DNA of 64,000 nucleotides from Temnothorax longispinosus (Eukaryota > Arthropoda > Insecta > Hymenoptera > Formicidae): NCBI RefSeq assembly GCF_030848805.1, contig NW_027270352.1, positions 1-64,000 on the forward strand, in the 5' to 3' direction. The position numbers were made by a program, and so were the translations under genes. This document shows, piece by piece, positions 1 through 10,784 of this stretch; position 1 is the stretch's first letter, and each line of letters begins with the position of its first letter. The notes under the pieces are model-generated. The model was not told where the DNA came from and searched no databases. It saw nothing but the letters and a program-made list of their open reading frames with translations.

Positions 1-204
1 GGAAGCGACGTTTTAGATTAGATCATATTTTAACAAATATTTTTGTTCCAGTAAAACTTATTGTCCAATTGAATGACATTGTTTTTATATATAAAATGAG
101 AAATATAATTAAATATATTTTTTAATAATATATCCATATTTGATTCCATTTGATTATATGCTATATAAAATTAATTTATACTTTTAATACAATAAAAAAA
201 TTAT

Positions 205-470
205 GGGCGGCAGTGTGGTCTAGTGGTAGAGCGCCAGACTCGTAATCTGAGGAACCAGGTTCGAGTCCACTAGAGCCATGAAGTATGGAAATGTTTTTTC
301 CGATAGCTGCGCCCCTCCGTGCAAGATAGGCTCTTGTGCGGAGAAAACTGGGCTCCGTCTTTCGGAAAGAGACGTTAAGCCGTTGGTCCAAAGGGTTAAA
401 GTGAGAGGAGAAGGATAGTATTGGTAGTAGATTGCGAACCCTGCGGGGATATGCAATAAATTACGAATTA
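205..470 (+). repeat. tRNA-derived SINE
   Basis: Positions 205-278 look like a tRNA: an A-box-like GTGGTCTAGTGGTAGAGC, an anticodon loop CTCGTAA (CGT, threonine type) and a B-box GGTTCGAGTCC. The T-arm and acceptor stems pair poorly, and about 190 bases of unrelated body follow (CTTTCGGAAAGAGACGTTAAG near 360-377), ending in an A-rich tail. The Pol III promoter boxes followed by a fixed body are those of a tRNA-headed SINE, not of a working tRNA gene. The 3' limit is approximate. Confidence 0.7.
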
Positions 471-479
471 CAATGAAAA

Positions 480-764
480 AATTAGTGTATATGAATTTTG
501 TCCATTAAGCTATATATAACTTTTATTACAGTTTTTATAAACTATATATCTAAGCAATACCTAGTCTAGGTAATTTACAGTATCTAGATTTACAAAATCT
601 AGGTTTAATATTGTAATTAAGCCTAGTATAAGTAGTATATATATATAAGTCTTACATAGTTTATATTTGCAACAGCTTCTATATTAATCACCAAATATAA
701 GATTATTATTTTTATGATATATATAAGTTAAATTCTCATGTTTAGTTTTACTTTTTCATAATAG
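480..764. other. AT-rich gap
   Basis: AT-rich sequence with short self-complementary words around CTAGGT and TAGATTT near 570-630. I see no gene. The last bases (TTTTTCATAATAG, ending at 764) could be the splice acceptor of the hAT exon that follows. Confidence 0.4.
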
Positions 765-1162
765 CAGATTATCCTAATAAGTCATGTGAGCTTCGTGGAG
801 TTAAAAAATTACGATTGGAGTTGGCTGCGAAACATACAATAAGCATTATTCCTCCTGAAGATCCTATTCTTGTCGAAGTTAAAAAGTATTTACATATGTC
901 AGAATCTATTATCGAAGATCCTCTACAATGGTGGAATAAATTAAATGAAGTTGTCACTGCCGAATTTGTACAAATTGGTATGCTGCATTTATGCCATACC
1001 GCGATTACAACTTCAGCATCTGCAGAATGCGCGTTTTCTTCTGCAGGTTTGCTTATCACAGCAAAACGTTCTTCGTTAAAACCATCAAAATCTAATAAAA
1101 TATTATTTATTTACAGTAATTTCAAATTAATAAAAGATATGTATTTAAAGTCAGTAAAATAA
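765..1162 (+). pseudogene. hAT transposase C-terminal dimerisation fragment
   Basis: An open frame of about 130 codons, beginning just after a possible acceptor at 764. It carries the hallmark of the hAT C-terminal dimerisation domain: a DPLQWW block, then TSASAECAFSSAGLLITAKR, which matches the TSAxSERxFSxAG signature, then an (R)SSL-P segment and stop. This domain is about the last 90 residues of a hAT transposase or ZBED-type protein. No BED finger or DDE core is seen upstream, so this is a truncated copy. A domesticated ZBED gene is the alternative, but none of the rest of such a gene is here. Confidence 0.75.
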
Positions 1163-1440
1163 GTTTTACTATTATTTATACAACTTAATATGTGAAGAAA
1201 TATTTAATAAGTAAGAGAGAAAGAAGTCTGATATCTGATGGTTATATACAGTGAATTACATTTTATTTTTGTTTGTGAAAGAAAAGACATTAGTAATGCT
1301 AATGAAATGATCGTATTTTGAAAACAAGTGCTGAGTATTTATTGTTTGCTATTTTTGTTCATTCCGATAAATTATCACTCGCCAATTCCGCCGCCGCTGA
1401 AAAAGAAAATTATTAATAAATATATTATATATATATATAT
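1163..1440. other. AT-rich spacer before the foldback
   Basis: AT-rich, no supported gene. It ends in a short TA run, which continues on the far side of the foldback at 3125. Confidence 0.4.
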
Positions 1441-3124
1441 GGGGCATTCCACGCCAATTCGCAAGGGGTCAAACTTCGACCTTTTTATTTTTGATGGCCG
1501 CTCGTTTTTTAACAGGTCTTTACGAGTATTAGACCCCTGTTAAATCGTTTCTATAATAAATGTAGCGTTTCCGAAATAGAGCCTGCGCAAAATGAGGACT
1601 GCAAAATTTTCAATAAATTTTTTCGCCTATTAGACAACGTTTAAGAAAAAAATTCATTGAACATAAAATACGCTATTTAGATCATAGTTTAAAAAAAAAA
1701 AAATTATCTCAAATTTTTATAATAATGATTTTAAACTAATAAAGTAAAAAAACACAAAAATTTGAATATCTCAAAAACCCCATTTTCTATTCTTTTGCAA
1801 TTTATAGGGAATATTCTAGGGAGTATTAGAAGAATTTTAAGACTAGTTGGAAATTGCGCAGAATTTTTGGGAATTTTTTATAAATTTTTTTACGAGGCAG
1901 TAGTAATATTTGACTCACAAAAGTGTAGTTAAAAACGCGTTTCAGACAATTCTGAATCGATTTAGATATACTTTTTTACTAAAGCATGATGAAGATCTCG
2001 GCATAGCACACGACAATTGCGATGAATAGTGTGGGAAAGGCGAAAAAAATAGATTTATGAGGAAGTTTAATTCAATAAGTACATTTGTTTAAGAACATAT
2101 TATTTATAATTTTATTATTTTGTGCTCAGTATAATCATTCGAAAATGAGTAATCTTTAACAGTTAATTTATAATTTTTGGTATGACTTGGTATGACGCAG
2201 TGGACACGTTGAGTCTGAGGTATCCTTTTTGTTTGATCGTACCGACCTGTCAAAAATTCGGCGGCAATTTCATAATTTTTTTTGTCCCAATACTTGCAAT
2301 CGCCGCCGAATTTTTGACAGATCGGTACGATCAAACAAAAAGAATACCTCAGACTCAACGTGTCCACTGCGTCATACCAAGTCATACCAAAAATTATAAA
2401 TTAATTGTTAAAGATTACTCATTTTCGAATGATTATACTGAGCACAAAATAATAAAATTATAAATAATATGTTCTTAAACAAATGTACTTATTGAATTAT
2501 ACTTCCTCATAAATCTATTTTTTTCGCCTTTCCCACATTATTCATCGCAATTGTCGTGTGCTATGCCGAGATCTTCATCATGCTTTAATAAAAAAGTATA
2601 TCTAAATCGATTCAGAATTGTCTGAAACGCGTTTTTAACTACACTTTTGTGAGTCAAATATTACTACTGCCTCACAAAAAAATTTATAAAAAATTCCCAA
2701 AAATTCTGCGCAACTTCCAACTAGTCTTAAAATTCTTCTAATACTCCCTAGAATATTTCCTATAAATTTCAAAAAAATAGAAAATGGGGTTTTTGAGATA
2801 TTCAAATTTTTGTGTGTTTTTTTACTTTATTAGTTTAAAATCATTATTATAAAAATTTGGGATAATTTTTTTTTAAACTATGATCTAAATAGCGTATTTT
2901 ATGTTCAATAAATTTTTTTCTTAGACGTTGTCTAATAGGCAAAAAAATTCATTGAAAATTTTGCAGTCCTCATTTTGCGCAGGCTCTATTTCGGAAACGC
3001 TACATTTATTATAGAAACGATTTAACAGGGGTCTAATACTCGTAAAGACCTGTTAAAAAACGAGCGGCCATCAAAAATAAAAAGGTCGAAGTTTGACCCC
3101 TTGCGAATTGGCGTGGAATGCCCC
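1441..3124. mobile_element. Long-armed foldback element (825-base arms)
   Basis: The left arm (1441-2265) and right arm (about 2301-3124) are inverted copies for about 825 bases around a spacer of about 35 bases. The termini read GGGGCATTCCACGCCAATTC and its complement, and both sides are flanked by TA dinucleotides, as if the element sat in a TA microsatellite. The arms differ by occasional substitutions (for example GTTTAATT against GTATAATT near 2065/2502), so this is a real aged structure. Two overlapping frames on opposite strands across the tip encode nearly the same peptide simply because of the palindrome. No transposase is present. The superfamily is not assigned; TA flanks would suit a Tc1/mariner relative. 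Confidence 0.85.
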
Positions 3125-3129
3125 ATATA

Positions 3130-3180
<51 letters not shown>
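3125..3180. repeat. (TA)n microsatellite
   Basis: Uninterrupted TA dinucleotides with one TG variant. It abuts the foldback and probably contained its insertion site. Confidence 0.95.
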
Positions 3181-3181
3181 G

Positions 3182-3618
3182 TTATGTAATCCATATTTGT
3201 AACTTCGTAATTAATACGATATTTACAATACGTGTGACCACGCAAAGCTTTTTCTTCAAATAAACAATCACAACAATTCACTACCATTCACTATTGAGAC
3301 GATGGCAATTATCTGAATTAAAAAGTTACGGTATGGTAATATTCTGTAGAAAAAACCTTAAGCTCCAATCAACTAAGTTGCGATCACGTGCGCAAGCGTG
3401 TGTACAGCATAATACGATATAATGCACAAACTCGCTTAAATGATCATAAAGGGAAAACTACAATACTTATATATCTAAAAACTTTAGAATGAACGATTAA
3501 TGTAAAAACACGCGCGCAGAGAAACAATAAGCCCGCGCAAATAAGTGATCACATGCGCAAATAAAACGTACGACCAATCAACGCACGATGCGATATAAAA
3601 ATCAAATTAACGCACATT
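3182..3618. other. Spacer without recognised gene
   Basis: No coding frame with recognisable content. GC-richer words (GCGATCACGTGCGCAAGCG, CACGCGCGCAGAG) alternate with AT-rich sequence, suggesting degraded repeat DNA. Confidence 0.3.
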
Positions 3619-3946
3619 TACTACGTTTACGCGAGCGTTACTTCTGTAGTAACTTACGATAATTCCTTCGCGTAAACGGGATTTTCCTTCTCGTAAACAG
3701 AATTTTGTAGTAACTTACGATAATTTATTCCGCGTAAGAGCCTCCGCATAAGCTCTCGCATGGTAACGTAACGTAGATCAACGCACAAGAAACGTATAAC
3801 GCCGTAACGGCTGTAACCAATACGTTTTTTGTACGTTGGCTCACGTTACGTTACGCTACGTGATCATACGAGAGTCTTGTGCGGTGGCTCTAAACGAGTG
3901 ATATATCGTAAGTTACTACAGAAATAACGCTCGCGTAAACGTAGTA
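3619..3946. mobile_element. Palindromic MITE family M1, copy A (interrupted)
   Basis: Terminal inverted repeats begin TACTACGTTTACGCGAGCG and continue TTACTTCTGTAGTAACTTACG. The flanking bases are ATT on both sides (3616-3618, 3947-3949), a 3-base target duplication. Five more copies lie at 61783-63702. This copy is interrupted by another MITE at 3738-3890. No coding capacity. Confidence 0.85.
3738..3890. mobile_element. Harbinger-like MITE nested in M1 copy A
   Basis: The insert starts GAGCCTCCGCATAAG and ends with the inverted form (CTTGTGCGGTGGCTC). It has subterminal CGTAACGTAACG blocks, and TAA flanks it on both sides (3735-3737, 3891-3893). Removing it with one TAA restores the uninterrupted M1 sequence GCGTAAACGAGTG seen in other copies. 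TIRs with a TAA duplication are typical of PIF/Harbinger MITEs. Confidence 0.8.
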
Positions 3947-3949
3947 ATT

Positions 3950-4420
3950 GCGAAATAAAAGCGAAAATTCCCTTAATCAAACATGAAAGAGTAATTACAT
4001 TAACAATATATCAAGAACTTAACACCAACTACGAAAGTGAAATCGCGCGCAAAGAACACGCAAGTGATTACGTGAATAGAGAATGGTACTCGCATAAGAG
4101 GAAAGAAAAGAAAAGTAACTAATAACATAAAAACGGCTGAATTAAATTGCGAGTATCCGATACCCGATTGTTACTTCGCCAAAAACTCACCCCACCAGGA
4201 GAATACTTTCTGTGAACAACGTAACAATTCCTCCAATCATCCAGTGATTGCTCCAGAAAAAATATCGCCACTCCGAATGCTCCAGGGATCCAAGGGCTAC
4301 TCCAGGATATCAACGAATGCTCCAGATGTCGTAAAATCAGTTACTCCATAGGATGCTCCGGTATTAAGGAGTCGAGCAAAATCAAAAGCCATCTCAGAAA
4401 TGCGAAGTCCGCCGCTTGTC
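3950..4420. repeat. Region with recurrent TGCTCCAG/ACTCCAGG words
   Basis: Between about 4240 and 4370 the words GAATGCTCCAG, CACTCCG, CTACTCCAGG and GATGCTCC recur at irregular spacings. This looks like a degenerate short tandem repeat. No gene is recognised. Confidence 0.35.
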
Positions 4421-4536
4421 ACGGGCAGATACGAGCGAACGTGCGAACACGGCAAGAGCTCACAGCGGAAAATCGAGCGCTTCTTCGGAAGCACCCAGAC
4501 TCTAGAGGATCACCACTACCCTGTTCAATCATCGAT

Positions 4537-4592
4537 GTCAAGCAACAATTAAGGCGCCGGTATACTACTTGGATGGGTGACCGGCTGAGAGA
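4537..4592 (+). pseudogene. 5S rRNA-like segment (5S pseudogene or 5S-headed SINE)
   Basis: The segment contains AAGCAAC, then GGCGCCGGT, then TACTTGGATGGGTGACCG. These follow the order of conserved internal promoter and 3' regions of animal 5S rRNA. The 5' third is not recognisable and the sequence after ACCGGCTGAGAG diverges, so it is not an intact 5S gene. A 5S-derived SINE head or a stray pseudogene are both possible. Confidence 0.5.
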
Positions 4593-5016
4593 GCGGACTT
4601 CGGACAAACGCGCGGCGGCTATACGCACACGGTTTAATACATTTTTTTTTGTTCCGGTAACAAAATATTTCATTTTTTACATATCAACAAATAGTTTTTG
4701 CGTCAGTAACAAAATTTTGTTTGATAATGTAAAATATTTTTCTCAGTGTAAAATGTATTTAAAATATCTCTGAAGTGTTTCTGCAATATTTCGTAGATAT
4801 ATTTCAGAAATATTTCATAATATTACCAAAATATTACCGAAATTTTTCAGCATGGTTGAATTTGAACTAATTGCGGACATTGAAACATTGCCGAAATGAT
4901 GTAAAAACGGTCGTGAAATATTTTTGAAATATTAATGAAAGGTGTAATATTTCAAATGGAATTTTGCAGAAATGTTTCTGAAATATTACATGCCGAGTGA
5001 GATGTAATAGTACCTT
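4593..5016. other. AT-rich region with GAAATATT words
   Basis: The words TTCAGAAATATT, AATATTACC and TTTCTGAAATATTAC recur in both orientations at about 4770-4990, suggesting a degraded foldback repeat. No supported gene. Confidence 0.35.
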
Positions 5017-5271
5017 AAAGCCCCTTGCACAATGCTAGGCAACAGGCAAAAGGAACAGAGAATATAAATCAGAAATCATGTATAAATGTAGAATAAAGAG
5101 TGACACAGGCAATAGACACAGAGTTTCCGTCACGTTGAAAATTCTGTGCCTATTGCCTATTTTGCCAACCAATCATATAGCATTAGAATTTTTTAGGTTG
5201 TAATTAACGATTTTTTTTTATTTCCTGTTCCTAGCTATTGCCTGTTGCTTGGCATTGTGCAAGGGGCTTTT
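5017..5271. mobile_element. MITE, TIR AAAGCCCCTTGCACAATGC
   Basis: The left end AAAGCCCCTTGCACAATGC, then AGGCAACAGGC, is matched at the right by the inverted GCCTGTTGCTTGGCATTGTG, then CAAGGGGCTTT. The total is about 255 bases. An inner inverted pair (CAGGCAATAGACACAGA and CTGTGCCTATTGCCT) lies at about 5107-5160. No coding capacity. Confidence 0.75.
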
Positions 5272-5372
5272 TAGAGTATAGTGATAAATATATCACAGAC
5301 ATATCACAGAAGTACTTTTGTTGCTGACATTGGGTGCTACATGTATAAGGTAACTTGTAAGCACGGTCTTTA

Positions 5373-5521
5373 GCGTTTTCGATTTGCGACTCAAACCGAC
5401 TCGGGTCGCATCATGTATACAGGACTCTAGCATCATTGACGTGGAATACATACATATCTATGTATGTATTCCACGTCCATTGATGCGACCCGAGTCGGGT
5501 CGAGTAGCAAATCGAAAACGC
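5373..5521. mobile_element. Palindromic MITE, first of a tandem pair
   Basis: TIRs read GCGTTTTCGATTTGC and the inverted GCAAATCGAAAACGC. An internal hairpin (GACGTGGAATACATACATA and its complement) and GACTCGGGTCGCATCA arms fill 149 bases. An almost identical copy follows after 7 bases. Confidence 0.8.
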
Positions 5522-5528
5522 CATTATA

Positions 5529-5680
5529 GCGTTTTCGATTTGCGACTCAAACCGACTCGGGTCGCATCATGTATACAGGACTCTAGCATCATTGACGTGG
5601 AATAGGTACATATCTATGTATGTATTCCACGTCCATTGATGCGACCCGAGTCGGGTCGAGTAGTAATAAATCGAAAACGC
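5529..5680. mobile_element. Palindromic MITE, second of a tandem pair
   Basis: Same TIRs and core as the copy just upstream, in the same orientation. Differences are GGAATAGGTACATA for GGAATACATACATA and a 3-base extension near the right end (GAGTAGTAATAAATCG). The pair looks like a recent direct duplication. Confidence 0.8.
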
Positions 5681-5754
5681 CATTAAAAGTTTATTGTGTA
5701 CACGATGCTAGAAATCGGTCCAAGTCCTTGATTCAAGTTCTCGAATAGAAGTAG

Positions 5755-6317
5755 CCCAAGGAGCACCAATGCGCGTATAACGTGCTTTTAATGCGCGTAC
5801 AATTGCATTGGCTTCAAAACCACATTGTGTGTTCAAAATGCGCGCGTTCAAATGCGTAATTAATGCAAATTGAGCATTTAATTTATAAATAACAGGTTTT
5901 ATAAAATATTTAAATGAGTAGCTTCTGACTCATTATGGAACATTTTTATTTAAGTTTTTAAATTTTAAATAAATTGAATTTTAAATGAATGAAATTTTAA
6001 ATAAATGACATTTATCATGCCAAAATTAAGATATATTCTCTAAATAAGAATGTTCTTTTCTTCTGTGATAACTGCACATACTGGAATGTGCTCACCAGCA
6101 ATGCTTAAAAGCTGGGCACGAAAAAAAATTCCTATATAGTACAGAGTTCACTAGCTGTTCGATTGGGCTCCTCGATCAATGAGCGTAGGTGCACTTTTTG
6201 GTATGCGCTTCCATAATATGCATTAAATGCGCATATAATGCGGGACAAATATCCTCATTTAATGCAAAGTTTAATGTACATTCAAAGCGCATTATACGCG
6301 CATTGGCGCTCCTTGGG
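5755..6317. mobile_element. MITE, TIR CCCAAGGAGCRCCAATGCG
   Basis: The left end CCCAAGGAGCACCAATGCGC then GTATAA is matched at the right by the inverted complement with one change (GCGCCAATGCG). Words like TTTAATGCGC recur just inside both ends. The length is about 563 bases. The middle is AT-rich and non-coding. Confidence 0.75.
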
Positions 6318-6320
6318 TAA

Positions 6321-6545
6321 TTACTTAATTTTATTACGTGATTTTGTGATGTAATTTCGTGACGTGATTTTTTTCAGTAGGGGCGAAAGGACTACCTTAA
6401 AGCTAGAAAGTTCACTTAAGATGTCAAAATAGACCTCGTATAGTGATTCAGTATCCTTGTTCAAATTGATTCCATTGGTTTGTTCTTTGATATAAATCAT
6501 CTCGGAAATGATTCTTTTTTGATAATTATTGACATATTTTCCCAA
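6321..6545 (-). pseudogene. Penelope-like element C-terminal fragment
   Basis: A 74-codon frame reading KRIISEMIYIKEQTNGINL then DTESLYEVYF. This resembles the tail of Penelope-like or related GIY-YIG retroelement proteins, where SEMxxIKxxxxGINxxxDTExL follows the endonuclease. The same block (SEMFFIKKHDCTINLQNGTESL) ends the Penelope protein at 49772-51355 in this window. No RT lies upstream, so this is a solitary fragment. Confidence 0.5.
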
Positions 6546-7492
6546 AATTTTGAGGTTATTTTATAGAAAATAATAGCGTGGACAAACCTTGATGATATTT
6601 TTTATATACGTCCAAGGACAAGTCTATTATAGAACGTAGATAAATTAATTGATATTTCCTCTCTTCTGTAAATCTCTCTTGTAAATCGGAAAATGAATCC
6701 TGCATCACCAGCTACTATTCATAGCACATATGGCATATGGTTAATTAAGTTTTTATCATTAATATACAACTTTTAGAATATAATAGTTACTTACTTATAT
6801 ATAAATATGCTTATATATAAATAATTAAAGAGTACTCACTGCTCGATCCACATACGTGTATATACGCACTCACGCATCGTATATATGCAGAATAAATGTA
6901 TGTACGTACATCATATGGCTGTCGCGATAAGCGTTATTGCGCATAATATAAAACAATAACATTATTATAACAACTGAAATTTAATGTACTACCAACGTTA
7001 TTTCTAAGTCCAAATTACAAGGAATTTTGAATGTTGCATTGATCTCAAATAAATGTCAGAGTATATAACATTTGAAAAATATATTTTCTGTACGTTTTTA
7101 AAATATTTTAACAACATTCAGAAAAATCATATTACAAAATAATACTTTTCAAATATGTATATAATCCTTTTCTAAAGCTATATCCACACAAACTTGCATA
7201 AACCCATAAGCATATGCACAATCATAACCATAATAAGGGTCAATTCAGACGAAGTTTGCATAGCTGCATAACCATGGCATATGCATAAAGAAATGAACCA
7301 ATCACATATCTAATAAGAAAAGTGCTACACAAATGTATCTTTATATATGTACGCATATGCAGCGTCGTAAAGAAAACGTTCAATCGTCACTGTAGAACAA
7401 ATTCAAATTGACATATATATATTTTGTGGATTTGTAATATTATATTGTGCAATCCGTGTTGCTGGACATATATCCTCTGAAAAATCTAAAAA
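6546..7492. other. AT-rich flank of Harbinger element 1
   Basis: Mostly AT-rich and non-coding. About 7177-7340 holds a MITE-like remnant (GCTATATCCACACAAACTTG, GCATATGCATAA, GAACCAATCACA) related to the one at 40763-40885. The terminal repeats of Harbinger element 1 should lie here, but I could not identify them. Confidence 0.35.
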
Positions 7493-8918
7493 TTGAAATA
7501 TGGAAGCTGCGAAGAGTTATATGCTTTGTCATGTTCGAGTTATATGTTATACAGACGTCGTCAACGTCGTTTATTAAAAAAACATAAGAGAAGATGGTGG
7601 TGTCGTCCAATTAATACATTAAGATTTTATCAAGGAGATTTTGACCACTTCTTTCAAGAATTGAAACAAGATTCAGATATGTTTTTTAAATATACACGAA
7701 TGGATGAAGATACTTTTAATTTATTACTAAGCAAGATAGGACCATATTTAAAAAAATCTAATTGGCGAGCCTTGCCTCCAGAGCAGCGTTTGATTATTAC
7801 ACTTAGGTAGTTGTATAAATAAATTCAATTCTGAACCTTGTTATTGATAGATGGATAATAAAAAAATCCTTCTTCTTGAAAATAGGTTTCTTGCAACAGG
7901 TGACCAAATGACATCAATAGCATTAGCATATCGCATTGGATTATCAACTGCTCATTCCATAGTTAAGGAAACATGCGAAATAATTTCAAACGTACTTAGT
8001 ACTGAGTATCTTAATCCACCGACATTGAATGAGTGGAAAAATATAAGCACGGGCTTTTGGCAACGGTGGAATTTTCCAAACACAATTGGTGCAATGGATG
8101 GAAAGCACATCCAGATACAAGCACCACCAAAATCTGGGAGCTTATATTTTAATTATAAGAAGACTTTTAGCTTAGTACTCATGGCTATATGTGATCATGA
8201 GTATAAGTTCACTGTAGTTGACCATGCTTTTGGCAGTGTTTGTGATGCTGGTGTTCTATCTAAATCAGTATTTGGAAAAGCATTATATAATCGCACACTT
8301 AATATATCGCATGAAACAAGGAAATTACCTGGATGTGATATAGAATTGCCCTATTTTGTCGTTGGTGATGAGGCTTTTCAGTTGTATAAAAATGTTATGC
8401 GTCCCTATTCTGGTCGATATTTAAGCGATAACAAAAGTATATTTAATTATTGTTTATCACGTGCAAGACGTACAATCGAAAATGCTTTTGGTATTCTAGT
8501 ATCAAGATGGCGAATACTTCGTCGCCCAATTTGTGCTCATCCATCAACTGTTGATCGATATGTTTTAGCATGCGTAAATTTACACAATTTTTTAATGACT
8601 GAAAACGCCAAAAAATCATCATGCGAACAAACATACTGCCCAACAAACTTTGTCGATCATGATAATAATATGGGAACAGTAATACCAGGAAGATGGAGAG
8701 ATGAAAACGAAGGAATAGAACGTCTAAGCCCTTGCAGTGCACATAGGGCAACTCGCGAAGCATACGAGCAAAGAGACATTTTAACTGAATATTTGCTATC
8801 ATCCCAGGTGAAGTTACATGGCAATATGAACGTATACATGTGGGATCTACGTATCATACGCACTGAGAGAAATCTGAATAGTTGTGGCAACTATTTTTTT
8901 GGCAACTCTGCAGTTTAA
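7493..8918 (+). CDS. PIF/Harbinger transposase (HARBI1-like), element 1
   Basis: A spliced DDE nuclease. Exon 1 (7493-7806) ends in LIITLR. A 79-base GT-AG intron (7807-7885) is followed by exon 2 (7886-8918), which restores the family block LRFLATGDQMTSIA. Catalytic acidic residues sit in GAMDGKHI (about 8092-8115), VVGDEAF (about 8360) and RARRTIENAFGIL (about 8460-8500), the D, D and E of the DDE_Tnp_4 family. About 450 residues in all, with no stop seen in the joined frame, so it may be intact. A frame opening ATGGATAATAAA (7851) reads through the intron and is not a real start. The family works with a Myb/MADF partner, which lies in converging orientation at 10595-12856. The true start codon is uncertain. 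Confidence 0.85.
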
Positions 8919-9164
8919 TTACTTGTAACTAGTTTTCCAAAGTAATAGGAACTAAATAGTACTGAATACTATAAAAGTATGGTCACAGAAACAATATTTG
9001 TCAACTATTAGTTGATAGTTAAATATCGCCTCAACTATAATTATTATAGTTATATAGACTCCATAAAACAAGATATGACAATAACATTTTTCAAGTTTAG
9101 ACAACTCCTTGACTTATTGTTTAGACAAATATTTTTTTGTTGTGTAGCATACTTCCAGAAGCTG

Positions 9165-9500
9165 GTGCGGGCGGCAGCGCGGACTCGCGCGGCGAGAGAG
9201 TTCGGCTCGCGCCCGCTACGCGGTGCATCGCCAGTATACTTTTGCGTGTTTAAAATTCAACATCGATTCCTATAACTAGGGTCGCTCAGCAGGGTTTTTC
9301 CAGCGATCCTTCTAAGGTTCGCTAGTCAGGGTGTGTTCACCCATATATATATTAATCAATTTTGGATTATAAATAGATTGCATCGACGCCGCTAGGCGTC
9401 GCATCGCCCGTACATTCTCTCGAGTTCAAAATTCCGCACCGACCTGTATATAAGGAGACCCCCTACGGGACCAAAGCAGATTTTCAGGCGCTAGTCGCCT
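9165..9500. repeat. Two diverged copies of a GC-rich repeat
   Basis: GCCCGCTACGCGGTGCATCG then GTTTAAAATTCAACATCGA near 9210-9270 is echoed by GCCGCTAGGCGTCGCATCG then GAGTTCAAAATTCCGCACCG near 9390-9445. Each unit ends in a TATATTAAT-like stretch. The unit is about 160-170 bases. GC-rich against its surroundings; origin unknown. Confidence 0.45.
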
Positions 9501-10404
9501 AGGTATATTAATTATAATCTTTTAGTTTAACAAATAAGAAATTATTCTTTATTAGACAACTCTAAAAATTATGTTGATATCACTACAATGAATAATTATT
9601 CATGTTACTACAACATACTTTTGGCATACACAATATATTTTTCGTTAATGCCACTACTTTCTTGTAGTTTAAATAATTTATTTATTGTTGTTATTACAAC
9701 TATATTATACATAGTTGAGGCGTTATTTATCCACAAATTTCTAGTCGGTTTAACTAAAAAAATTCTAGTTGCTGGTACAAATTTTTCTCTGAGTGCGTTA
9801 TACGAATAAATACCATATATCCAGTACAATTTTTACTTTTTTATTTCTGTATTAAAAGTACAAAAATATACATATCTATATGCTGAATTACATATATAAT
9901 TAATGTAAAACAAGTGGCAACAATGCATATAACTTAATATCACTTTTACTTTGGTTTGAATTGTAATGAAATGTAAAAAATTTTAATACATTTTGAACAA
10001 AATAATATTTGTAATTATAGAACACATTAATACGTCTTAAAGTTATAAATAAAAGTTTATTTTCAAGCAAACAAAAATGTTATGTTTATTTTATTTGTAA
10101 TAAAAAATAAAATTAAAAAAAAAACTAAAAAATTTAAATAAACAAAACGTGCACAGCAACTTATAAAGCATACAAACAACAAACTAAATATTATCCACAG
10201 ACAAAATTACGTAGCAACTAAACAAAAATAAAATTATCAGTCTTTATATGCTTTTTTCCATGCAATCAAACTTAACATTTTGACTTAAAATATTCACTTG
10301 CACTTAAAATATTTAACTGCTCTAAGATTGCTGTATGTTTGTATGCAATTATGCAAACCCTACTGCAGTTGTATACAACAAGAACCATCTCGACATAAAT
10401 CAAT
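9501..10404. other. AT-rich spacer between converging Harbinger genes
   Basis: AT-rich. A weak inverted pair (CATACTTTTGGCATACACAA with a partly matching downstream complement) and short frames on both strands are not protein-like. No gene is supported. Confidence 0.35.
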
Positions 10405-10527
10405 AGGTTTGTTCTCTGTAGCTGAACTGGCTACACTAGTTCAGAGTTTATCTTTTATACTCCACATTAGAAAGAAAAAGATAAACTCTGAACTAGTGCA
10501 GCCAGTTCAGCTACAGAGAACAAACCT
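10405..10527. mobile_element. Short palindromic MITE
   Basis: Arms of about 50 bases: AGGTTTGTTCTCTGTAGCTG then AACTGGCTACACTAGTTCAG, and the inverted copy ending CAGAGAACAAACCT. AAT flanks both ends (10402-10404, 10528-10530). It lies inside Harbinger element 1, so it arrived later. Confidence 0.8.
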
Positions 10528-10784
10528 AATGTGATTTTAACATAACTGTTATAAGATGTAATAAAAAATTATCTTTAAAACTCATATAAAATCTTCATAA
10601 TTGTGTCTTCCGTGGTTCTTCTATTTTACGTAATTGATATGCAATTGTGCTACCAAAAACATCATCTTCATCCATTTTTTGCTTATTTGAGAAATGTTGA
10701 GACATAACAGATGATAAATTCATAAACTATTGTTCAACTTCGTCCGCTTCTTGAATAATTGTATTTTTTGCTTTTTTTTATTTC

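Noticed and set aside
205..278. tRNA-Thr (CGT) gene
   Set aside because: Promoter boxes and anticodon loop are fine, but T-arm and acceptor stems do not pair, and a SINE-type body follows directly.
765..1162. Host ZBED gene
   Set aside because: Only the dimerisation domain is present, with no BED finger or core nearby; a transposon fragment is simpler.
2104..2463. Two overlapping genes on opposite strands
   Set aside because: They are the same sequence read through both arms of the foldback; no family resemblance.
6841..7490. Terminal inverted repeats of Harbinger element 1
   Set aside because: I compared this side with 12780-13240 and found no convincing match, so no element boundary is claimed.
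8443..8890. Genes on - opposite the Harbinger transposase
   Set aside because: Antisense frames of a clear coding exon, no family resemblance.
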